64,000 nucleotides of DNA from Bacteroidota bacterium. GTDB lineage: Bacteria; Bacteroidota; Ignavibacteria; Ignavibacteriales; Melioribacteraceae. Below, piece by piece: positions 17,831 to 25,975 of the stretch. The notes under the pieces were generated by a model, which saw nothing but the letters and a program-made list of their open reading frames with translations, did not search any database and was not told the origin of the DNA. The stretch covers positions 1-64,000 of the forward strand of contig JAKAEE010000003.1 of the NCBI GenBank assembly GCA_021820065.1, written 5' to 3'. A program made the translations under genes and the position numbers. Within the stretch, counting starts at the first letter, position 1; each line of letters starts with the position of its first letter.

Positions 17831-20221
17831 ATGCATAAGTTTGTCAAAACATTTTCTCTTTTTCTTTTAATCACACTCTCAATTCATGCCCAAGAAAAAA
17901 TTAGAGATATAATAAAACCAGTTAATCTCGTTGCCGGAATTCCGGATTCGATGCTGATTAGCGATATGTTTTATTCTGAAAATTACAACGCAAAGTTTAT
18001 ACCGAATAAAAATGTGGAAGTAACTTACGACAAACCTTCCGGCAAAATTTATTTCAAACCGGATATGAAATTCTCCGGGATGACGCTTGTCGATTTCTCG
18101 CTCGGCAAATACACGTATTCAATACCGGTGATATCGCGCATACAACAAAAATTCAAATTCACTTTTAAGCCGGCTAAAAAATATAACAAGATCACTCTGT
18201 TTGGAAGTTTTAACGGTTGGGACCGAGGCAATCTGCCGATGAAGGAAGTAAAAGGAACCGGCGTTTACGAAGTTGAAGTTCCGCTCGAGCCGGGCAGATA
18301 CGAATACAAATTTTGGGGCGACGGCGAAGAAATTGTCGATCCGAACAATCCGGATAAAAAACCGAACGGCATGGGGGATTTCAATTCTCTCTTCAATGTT
18401 CCCGAACCGAAACTTGGAAAATTATTTTTGTATGTCGGCGGCAAAGAAATTTCTTCCGACGAATCGGAATTTAGTTTCATTTATGTGAATGATAAAGATG
18501 GAAATAAGATTGATCGTTCAAACGTAATAGCGCTGATCAACAATTCCGAGGTGACGAAAAAGGATTTGGAAATTTTGGGCAACAAGGTTGAACTCTCATT
18601 TCCAAAATCTGAATTGAAAGGAAATAATTTACTGCGTGTTGCTGTTACAAAGAATGGCAGACTAACTAATATTCAATATGTTTATCTGGTTGATGGAGTT
18701 TCGGAGAACGGAATAACCGGCAGCGACTGGCACGATGCAATAATTTATTCGTTGATGATAGACCGTTTCAGCGACGGAGACAAATCAATCAACAAGCCGA
18801 TCGTTCACGATTCGCTTTTCGCCAAAGCGAATTACATGGGCGGCGATTTCCAGGGCATAATCAACAAACTCAATGAAGGCTACTTCGATTCGCTCAACAT
18901 CAACACTTTATGGATTTCTCCGGTTAACGATAATCCCGACAAAGCCTACCAAGAATCGGTTCCGCCGCACAGATGGTACTCCGGTTATCACGGCTACTGG
19001 CCTATCTCGTCAACGAGAGTTGAAGACCAATTCGGCACGATGGATAAGTTGAAAGAGTTAATTGCCACCGCGCACAAGCATCACATAAAAGTTCTGTTGG
19101 ATTTTGTTGCAAACCATGTTCATGAGCTGCATCCGTTTTTTAAAGAACATCCGGATTGGTTTGGCAATTTGAAATTGCCGGACGGAAGATTGAACCTTCG
19201 CTTGTGGGACGAGTATAGACTTACAACGTGGTTCGAGCCGTATCTTCCGAAGTTTAATTATATCGGTTCTCAAACTGCTATTGATACTATGACTTCGAAT
19301 GCCGTGTGGTGGCTTGAAACAACAGGTGCCGATGGATTCCGACAGGACGCGGTGAAACATATCACGAATAAATTCTGGCGTGAATTGGAACGGAAAATCA
19401 AAAAAGAAATTGAGATTCCTCGAAACAAGAAAGTTTTTCAAATCGGCGAAACGTTCGGCAGTTACGCTCTAACCAATTCATACGTGAATAACGGACAGCT
19501 TTCGGCGCAGTTCAATTTTAATCTTTACGACACGGCGCTTCCGGCATTTCTCGATAAGAAAATTTCTTTCAAGACGCTCGATGCTGAAATTAAAAAATCG
19601 TTTTTAGTTTACGGTGAAAATAATTTGATGGGCAACATCATGGATAGTCATGACAAAAACAGATTCATGGCGTTTGCCGACGGCGATCTGCAGTTAAGCC
19701 AATGGAGCGCAACAGAAGAAGGGTGGAACAATCCGCCGGAAGTTCACAACCCCGCGAACTATGATAAAGCAAAACTTTATTACGCATACATGAATGCAAT
19801 TCCTGGACTGCCGGTAATTTATTACGGAAGCGAATTTGGAATGACCGGCGCATCCGATCCCGATAACAGAAGAATGATGCGTTTCGGAAACCAGTTGAGT
19901 CCGTACGAAAGAAAAATGCTGACTGACGTTCGCGAGATCGTAAAAATTAGAAAAGAAAATTCCGCACTGCGGCACGGGGATTTTCTCACGCTTGATGCAG
20001 ACACAAACATCTACGCGTTTATTCGTTCCGATATGAACGAGAGAGTTTTAGTTGTTTTGAACAAAAATGAAAATAACGAAAGTGTTGAGTTGATTTTACC
20101 GGGTGTTTACAAAATTAAATCTGCAGTTGATTTGATAAGTTATGAAAAGTTGGAGGTGGAAAGTGGAAAGTTGAAAGTAAACGTGAAAGGTGTTGGGTAC
20201 AGATTTTTGAGATTGCAGTAA
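17831..20221 (+). CDS. secreted GH13 amylase/neopullulanase-like protein with CBM48-type domain
   Basis: KITLFGSFNGWDRG...YEYKFWGDG (CBM48-like); DFVANHVHE, GFRQDAVKHI, ETFG, MDSHDKNR; ATG 17831 follows CCGGAG SD. Confidence 0.92.
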   Translation: MHKFVKTFSLFLLITLSIHAQEKIRDIIKPVNLVAGIPDSMLISDMFYSENYNAKFIPNKNVEVTYDKPSGKIYFKPDMKFSGMTLVDFSLGKYTYSIPVISRIQQKFKFTFKPAKKYNKITLFGSFNGWDRGNLPMKEVKGTGVYEVEVPLEPGRYEYKFWGDGEEIVDPNNPDKKPNGMGDFNSLFNVPEPKLGKLFLYVGGKEISSDESEFSFIYVNDKDGNKIDRSNVIALINNSEVTKKDLEILGNKVELSFPKSELKGNNLLRVAVTKNGRLTNIQYVYLVDGVSENGITGSDWHDAIIYSLMIDRFSDGDKSINKPIVHDSLFAKANYMGGDFQGIINKLNEGYFDSLNINTLWISPVNDNPDKAYQESVPPHRWYSGYHGYWPISSTRVEDQFGTMDKLKELIATAHKHHIKVLLDFVANHVHELHPFFKEHPDWFGNLKLPDGRLNLRLWDEYRLTTWFEPYLPKFNYIGSQTAIDTMTSNAVWWLETTGADGFRQDAVKHITNKFWRELERKIKKEIEIPRNKKVFQIGETFGSYALTNSYVNNGQLSAQFNFNLYDTALPAFLDKKISFKTLDAEIKKSFLVYGENNLMGNIMDSHDKNRFMAFADGDLQLSQWSATEEGWNNPPEVHNPANYDKAKLYYAYMNAIPGLPVIYYGSEFGMTGASDPDNRRMMRFGNQLSPYERKMLTDVREIVKIRKENSALRHGDFLTLDADTNIYAFIRSDMNERVLVVLNKNENNESVELILPGVYKIKSAVDLISYEKLEVESGKLKVNVKGVGYRFLRLQ
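20144..20185. repeat. heptanucleotide tandem array E (GAAAAGT TGGAGGT GGAAAGT GGAAAGT TGAAAGT AAACGTG), inside a CDS
   Basis: Six consecutive 7-mers read directly; encodes EKLEVESGKLKVNV near the GH13 C-terminus. Confidence 0.85.
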
Positions 20222-20275
20222 ATTGAATTTGATTTCAAATTAACTTTATTATAATTGCATTGAAGAGGGGAAAAC

Positions 20276-20456
20276 ATGCTGGGAGGGGAAGAGCAACATC
20301 GACAAAGAAAATCGATTCGATTAAAAGAATTCGATTATTCGAGCGGAAATTGGTATTACGTAACTATTTGCACGCATCATTTGGAATGAAGAAGACCTAT
20401 ACCGAATTAGAAAGTATATTCAATTGAATCCGTTGCGATGAGCAATTGAGAAAGAC
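20276..20456 (+). pseudogene. relic of REP-associated tyrosine transposase (RAYT, Y1_Tnp), internally deleted
   Basis: N-terminal MLGGEEQHRQRKSIRLKEFDYSSGNWYYVTICTHH joined after a frame change to WNEEDLYRIRKYIQLNPLR, resembling RAYT N- and C-terminal hallmarks with the catalytic middle missing. Confidence 0.8.
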
Positions 20457-20475
20457 AAGTCGGTTCAAAATTAAA

Positions 20476-20501
20476 TAGGGGCTTGATAAATCAAGCCCCT
20501 A
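20476..20501. repeat. 26-bp palindrome TAGGGGCTTGATAAATCAAGCCCCTA
   Basis: 12-bp perfect arms, 2-nt centre, 20 bp after the RAYT relic. Confidence 0.95.
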
Positions 20502-20516
20502 CGGCGCGATGCAAAA

Positions 20517-21707
20517 TTATCTTACCAAATAAATTTCTTTCTGGCGCGGGGAAATAAATTCACAGCCGTCTTTTGTTACAATAACCTCTTCTTCAATCGT
20601 TGCAATCCCGTGATTCGGAATTGTTAACCTCGGCTCGATTGTAAACACATTTCCTTCTTCCACGTCAAGCATTGGAAGATTTCCGTAACGTTCCCATTTC
20701 GGTCCTAACATTGCGCCGCCGTCGTGAACAAGTCTTCCAACTTGATGACCGAGTCCGTGCGGAAATTCTTCGTAGCCTTGTATTTGAATATAGTTACGTG
20801 CAATCTCATCGATCTCCCAACCTTTCTTGCCCGGCTTCAATTCTTTTGCAGAACGGGAAATCGATTCAACAATTACATCAAAACCTCTTTGCACTTCTGC
20901 GGGGGCTTTGTCTTCGTGCGGTTTTAAAATGTACCATGTGCGTTGAAGATCCGAACAGTAGCCATTTACCTTTACGCCAAAGTCCATGTTGACTACGTGA
21001 CCGGCTTCAACCACTCGATCTGTCGGACCCGCATGTGCACCGGCTGTATCCGGACCGGAAAAAACCGACGGGCAAAATTCTCTTTCCCATGATGATTCGA
21101 GACCTTTCTTTGCACACAAATCCAAAACAAAATTTGCGACTTGTTTTTCCGTTACGCCGGGTTTCAAATATTTTGTGACTTCATCAAAAATCTTCAAAGC
21201 TTCAGTAACCGCTTGTTTCATCATCTCAATTTCCGCGTTCGATTTTCTTCCCCGGAGTGCGGCAACAATATCTTCCGATGAAATAAGCGCGTCGGCATAT
21301 TTTGTATCTTTGAGATGATCGAGCAATTCCAAATACAAACCGTGCGTCATACCGTCTGCTAAAGTTGAATTGCGCGAATAGTTGATCGCGATCTTCGATG
21401 GTTTGTACATATCCAAAACTTCCAGCAACTTTTCTTTTACCGATTTCAGGTAGCCGTGAATATTTTTGTACGTCCCGACCATTTTCATGTTCTCCAATTC
21501 AAGAGAACCGACAATTGCATGAGTATCGCCATTCTTTGTTATTATAAATGCCGATTGCCATGTTGCGTTTGCACCGACGATCATATCGATCATTGGGTCT
21601 TTCATATTTCCCGTCTCGCGCACAAAGGTCATCCACATATCAATATTTTTTTCATTTAATATTTTTACTGACTGATCGATCTTTTCAAGAATCATTTCTT
21701 TAGACAT
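20517..21707 (-). CDS. M24 family metallopeptidase (Xaa-Pro dipeptidase/aminopeptidase-like)
   Basis: VVNMDFGVKVNGYCSDLQRT, HGLGHQVGRLVHDGG, FTIEPRL, IEEEVIVT; start moved to ATG 21707 preceded by TGGAGG. Confidence 0.92.
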   Translation of the reverse strand: MSKEMILEKIDQSVKILNEKNIDMWMTFVRETGNMKDPMIDMIVGANATWQSAFIITKNGDTHAIVGSLELENMKMVGTYKNIHGYLKSVKEKLLEVLDMYKPSKIAINYSRNSTLADGMTHGLYLELLDHLKDTKYADALISSEDIVAALRGRKSNAEIEMMKQAVTEALKIFDEVTKYLKPGVTEKQVANFVLDLCAKKGLESSWEREFCPSVFSGPDTAGAHAGPTDRVVEAGHVVNMDFGVKVNGYCSDLQRTWYILKPHEDKAPAEVQRGFDVIVESISRSAKELKPGKKGWEIDEIARNYIQIQGYEEFPHGLGHQVGRLVHDGGAMLGPKWERYGNLPMLDVEEGNVFTIEPRLTIPNHGIATIEEEVIVTKDGCEFISPRQKEIYLVR

Positions 21708-21911
21708 AAAAAGAACCTCCACAAAATTTAGTATGCGTTAATTCAGAAATCGTTTTTAATCTTCGGCAGCATGCTGCCAGTTAACCTATTCTGCAAACCG
21801 AATCGCTAATTATTAATAGTTGACGCAAAATAAACTTATTCAAATGAGTCTTATTTATCAAGGAAATTGAATTACTTGTTGCAGCAATGATAAAAATATT
21901 TGTTGAAGTAA

Positions 21912-23498
21912 TTATTCGGCGGCAGGTTTGAGTAAAGTAAACGAGAATGTTGTTCCTTCACCAACGACACTTTTGGCTCCGATTGTTCCGCCGTTCAGCT
22001 CTATCATTTCCTTGCAGAGTATTAGACCGAGGCCTGAACCTTTTTCGTCGTTTGTGCCGTAAGTGGTATGATGAGCATCTATTCTGAAAAGTTTTTTCAA
22101 ATCATCTTCTTTGATTCCAACGCCGTTATCTGCTACGGAAATTTCTATTTCATTCTCTTTATCAGCAGACCGGAAAGTGATTGCGCCTTCTTGACGCGTG
22201 AATTTTATGGCGTTAGAAAGAAGATTCTGCAAAACAGAAAAAATCATATCTTCATCGGCAAAGACAGAAGCATTTCTATCTGCCTCGTTGATGATTTTGA
22301 TTTCTTTCCGGTTGGCATTGTTGGAGAGAAGATTGATCACCTGATTGATTTTTTGAGAAACAGAGAACGTTACCGGGTGAAACGGCATTTTTCCGTTTTG
22401 AATTCTAGACCACTGCAAAAGATTTTCCAGCAATGTAAAAACGCCTTTGGCGGCTTCGTTAATTTTTTCAGCGAAAAGTTTTATATCGCTCTTAGGTAAA
22501 TCGTCAATATCTTCGTAGATGAACTCTGAAAAACTTAGCAGAGAGCTAAACGGGCTTCTTAAATCGTGTGCAATGATAGAAAAGAATTTGTCTTTGGCGG
22601 CATTGGTATTCTTAAGTTCCTCCTCGGAATTTTTTAATTGAGTGTTCAATCGCCCCAGTTCATCTATCAAACGTTTGAGTTCCGCTTCATTTTTCTTAGT
22701 CTGAGTTATATCGCGAAGTATTCCCCGGTACGCAACAATTTTTCCTTCGTTATCTTTAACCGCGTAAGAGGTTTCGAGAAGTGTTTTGATCTCACCATTC
22801 AGGTTTTTGATAACGATTTCATAATCTTTAACAAATCCGCTTCTTTGCAGCTCATCTTGAAATCTTTTGCGGTCGCTTTGATTGATGTACAAATTTTTTA
22901 TTAAATCAATATTTTCTACTCCGCTTGAATCAATACCAAACAATTCCAGTCCGGCAGGATTTAACGAAATAAATTTTCCTTCCGGGGTGCTTTCATAAAC
23001 GACGTCTTTTATTTCCATAAAAAGATTTTGATACATGAATTGCGTTTCGATTAACAGAGCTTCCGCTTTCAATTGCTCGGTTAAGTCTCTTGCAACGCCA
23101 ACATGCGCCACCACGTTGCCTTCTTCATCTGTTACGACGGAAGTATTGAGCTCGATAAGAAATTCTTCTCCGTTCTTTCTTTTGTTCCAAATTCTTCCGC
23201 GCCATCCTTCTTTTGCGGTTGACGGTTGAATTTCTTTTAGTAGCGTCGGATTATTCTTGTTCGACCGGACAATTGCGACATGTTTTCCAACCAACTCCTT
23301 TGGATCGTACCCATAGACATTAGCGAAAGATTTGTTAACATAAAGAATGATGTCGCTTGTATCCGTGATCGAGATACATTCGTTAATTGAGTTGATGGTG
23401 TGAAGAGCAAGTTTGAGTTCGCCAATGGTCTCGGATGCGGGTCCGCTGATTTTGGAATAGCCGGAGGAGTTTTGATCTATGTTCGTTGCCTTACTCAT
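21912..23498 (-). CDS. PAS-PAS sensor histidine kinase, no evident TM segment
   Basis: PAS signatures (VARDLTEQ, LRDITQTKKNE), IIAHDLRSPFSSLLSF HisKA, GSGLGLILCKEM HATPase. Confidence 0.93.
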   Translation of the reverse strand: MSKATNIDQNSSGYSKISGPASETIGELKLALHTINSINECISITDTSDIILYVNKSFANVYGYDPKELVGKHVAIVRSNKNNPTLLKEIQPSTAKEGWRGRIWNKRKNGEEFLIELNTSVVTDEEGNVVAHVGVARDLTEQLKAEALLIETQFMYQNLFMEIKDVVYESTPEGKFISLNPAGLELFGIDSSGVENIDLIKNLYINQSDRKRFQDELQRSGFVKDYEIVIKNLNGEIKTLLETSYAVKDNEGKIVAYRGILRDITQTKKNEAELKRLIDELGRLNTQLKNSEEELKNTNAAKDKFFSIIAHDLRSPFSSLLSFSEFIYEDIDDLPKSDIKLFAEKINEAAKGVFTLLENLLQWSRIQNGKMPFHPVTFSVSQKINQVINLLSNNANRKEIKIINEADRNASVFADEDMIFSVLQNLLSNAIKFTRQEGAITFRSADKENEIEISVADNGVGIKEDDLKKLFRIDAHHTTYGTNDEKGSGLGLILCKEMIELNGGTIGAKSVVGEGTTFSFTLLKPAAE

Positions 23499-23603
23499 CT
23501 ATGTCGGCACTAATTAAAGTTGCATTGCAATATAATTAATGTTCACGCAAAAATAATCTTTAACTTCTTAACCTGGTATGTTTCATGGGACGTCAAAAAA
23601 GAT

Positions 23604-24566
23604 TTAATCAAATTTCTTAGCCGCTTTCTTCAGACGGTCCATTATAGCAATGCCAAGCCCTTTTTCTTCAACCGGTTCAACAAGTATTAGGTCGAGTTTT
23701 TCTTTTTCTAATTCGTGAAGTGCAGAAAACAAGTTCGCCGCAGCTTCACGCAGATCTTTTTTCTCCGATAATATTTTTACGGCTGAAAATGAAAATTTGG
23801 TTTTCAATTCAGAAAAAAACAATACACCGATTTTTTTATTTGGGTCGAGAAATTTTGGATCCCAAAATTTAAGCGGAGTATGCGGCGAATAATGAAAGGG
23901 AAGTTGACCCGGTGAGGTCGGCTTATTAATGTCGATCTTTCCCTTTTCGAGCGTGCCGATTTCTTTTTCGATCTCTTCTTTTGATAACCCGCCCGGACGC
24001 AGCATGTAAAACTTTCCTTCGTGAAACTGTATTATAGTCGATTCAACGCCAACCTTGCATTTTCCGCCGTCAAGTATCATGTCAACTTTTTCGCCAAGAT
24101 ATTTTGAAACGTGAGAAGCTTCGGTAGGACTGAGATGACCAAACCGGTTAGCGCTCGGCGCAGCGATTGCCGTTCCGCTGCTTTTGATTAGCTGAAGGGC
24201 TACGGGATGATCCGGCATTCTAACGGCAACGGTTTGGTTACCGGATGTAACGATATCGGGAACAATTTCGGTTTTGGGAAGAACCAACGTTAGCGGTCCC
24301 GGCCAAAATTTTTTAATTAGCAAATCAATTTTGTCGTTATCGAACACGGCAAATTTTTTCAGAGAATCTTTTTCTGCGATATGTAGAATCAAAGGATTGA
24401 ATGTGGGACGTTTCTTTGCTTCAAAAATTTTAGCTACCGCGATCGGATTTAGAGCATCGGCGCCGAGACCATAAACTGTTTCAGTTGGAAACCCCACGAG
24501 TCCGCCTCGTTTTATTATTTCAGCCGCGGCGGTAATTGTATTGTTATTTGCTTTAACTAAATTCAT
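23604..24566 (-). CDS. L-threonylcarbamoyladenylate synthase (Sua5/TsaC type)
   Basis: GGLVGFPTETVYGLGADA, KKRPTFNPL, APSANRFGHLSPT, STII; C-terminal Sua5 domain. Confidence 0.95.
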   Translation of the reverse strand: MNLVKANNNTITAAAEIIKRGGLVGFPTETVYGLGADALNPIAVAKIFEAKKRPTFNPLILHIAEKDSLKKFAVFDNDKIDLLIKKFWPGPLTLVLPKTEIVPDIVTSGNQTVAVRMPDHPVALQLIKSSGTAIAAPSANRFGHLSPTEASHVSKYLGEKVDMILDGGKCKVGVESTIIQFHEGKFYMLRPGGLSKEEIEKEIGTLEKGKIDINKPTSPGQLPFHYSPHTPLKFWDPKFLDPNKKIGVLFFSELKTKFSFSAVKILSEKKDLREAAANLFSALHELEKEKLDLILVEPVEEKGLGIAIMDRLKKAAKKFD

Positions 24567-24653
24567 TTCGACGCAAAGATATAATATTTTGTTAAAGAAG
24601 TGTAATTGAAATATCTTTGCGATTAGTTACTTGAACGATATTGATACAAAACA

Positions 24654-25418
24654 ATGAATGAACTAAACGAGCTGAAAAATTTCTGCAAAGCGCTTGCCGA
24701 CGAAAGCGGAAAAATAATTCGAGATTATTGGCGGACTGAAATTTCCGTTGATACGAAAACAGATTTTTCTCCCGTAACAGTTGCTGATAAAAAAGCAGAA
24801 GAGCTGATGCGCGAGATGATTATGAAACGTTTTCCCGATCACGGAATATTAGGTGAGGAATTCGGCGAGCATAATCCCGGTTCGGAATACAAATGGGTTC
24901 TCGATCCGATCGACGGAACAAAAAGTTTTATCTGCGGAACGGTAACATTCGGAACACTTATCGCTCTATTGAAAAACGGCGAGCCTGTTCTCGGGGTTAT
25001 AAATCAGCCCATCTTGAATGAATTTCTAATTGGCGATAATAGTACAGCCGAACTGAACGGACGAAAAGTAAATGTTAGAAAGTGCAGTAATTTATCTGAA
25101 GCCGTTCTTCTCACCACCGATCAACTCAATATTGAAAAATACCGCGATATAAAAAAGTTTGACGAGCTTGTTCACAAAGTTAAAATGTACCGTCAGTGGG
25201 GCGACTGCTATGGCTATTATCTTGTTGCAACCGGTTACGCCGATATTATGATCGACCCGATCATGAATCCGTGGGACCTGATGGCGCTAATACCGATCAT
25301 TCGTGGTGCCGACGGAACAATTACCGATTATTACGGCAACGATCCGGTTAAAGGGGAAAGTATCATCGCTACGGGCGGCACAATTCACAAAAACGTTTTG
25401 GAAACATTGAATAATTAA
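24654..25418 (+). CDS. inositol monophosphatase family protein (HisN-like histidinol-phosphatase)
   Basis: GEEFGEHNPGSEYKWVLDPIDGTKSFICG and DPIMNPWDLMALIPII. Confidence 0.9.
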   Translation: MNELNELKNFCKALADESGKIIRDYWRTEISVDTKTDFSPVTVADKKAEELMREMIMKRFPDHGILGEEFGEHNPGSEYKWVLDPIDGTKSFICGTVTFGTLIALLKNGEPVLGVINQPILNEFLIGDNSTAELNGRKVNVRKCSNLSEAVLLTTDQLNIEKYRDIKKFDELVHKVKMYRQWGDCYGYYLVATGYADIMIDPIMNPWDLMALIPIIRGADGTITDYYGNDPVKGESIIATGGTIHKNVLETLNN

Positions 25419-25489
25419 TCGCTCACTCTTTTTGAATCCTTCACATTCATTCTGCATCTAACCATCAGACAAACAGAAAGGATTTATTA

Positions 25490-25825
25490 ATGAAAAACAT
25501 TGTTGAAGGAACAGATTCCAATTTTGCACAAGAAGTTTTGCAATCAAACACACCGGTTTTAGTTGATTTCTGGGCGCCGTGGTGCGGGCCATGCCGTATG
25601 GTAGCCCCTGTTGTTGAAGAAATTGCAACCGAACTAAACGGCAAATTAAAAGTTGTGAAAGTTAATACCGATGAAAACTTTGGCGTTGCGTCTCAATACG
25701 GAATTATGAGCATTCCAACTTTAGGAATATTTAAAAACGGAAAAATGGTAGATGCTGTTATCGGCGCTGTTCCGAAATATCATCTTGTAAATAAAATTCA
25801 ACCTCATCTCGACGCAGTAAATTAA
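25490..25825 (+). CDS. trxA: thioredoxin
   Basis: [32 protein letters not shown]. Confidence 0.97.
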   Translation: MKNIVEGTDSNFAQEVLQSNTPVLVDFWAPWCGPCRMVAPVVEEIATELNGKLKVVKVNTDENFGVASQYGIMSIPTLGIFKNGKMVDAVIGAVPKYHLVNKIQPHLDAVN

Positions 25826-25831
25826 TTTTTA

Positions 25832-25861
25832 TTCCATCCCTCTTTTCGAAGGGGGATGGAA
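25832..25861. repeat. strong hairpin TTCCATCCCTCTTTTCGAAGGGGGATGGAA after trxA
   Basis: Near-perfect self-complementarity (two wobbles). Confidence 0.85.
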
Positions 25862-25933
25862 CTCCAAATTTCATTTCAAGCATCACGCCTCACTAATACA
25901 TATATTTGAATAAAAAAACATTCAATATTCAGC

Positions 25934-25975
25934 TTCTGTTCTGACTGCTGAAAGCTGACAGCTGAGAGCCAAGAG
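25934..25975. repeat. heptanucleotide tandem array C (TTCTGTT CTGACTG CTGAAAG CTGACAG CTGAGAG CCAAGAG)
   Basis: 7-mers read directly; the last one abuts the priA ATG. Confidence 0.85.
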
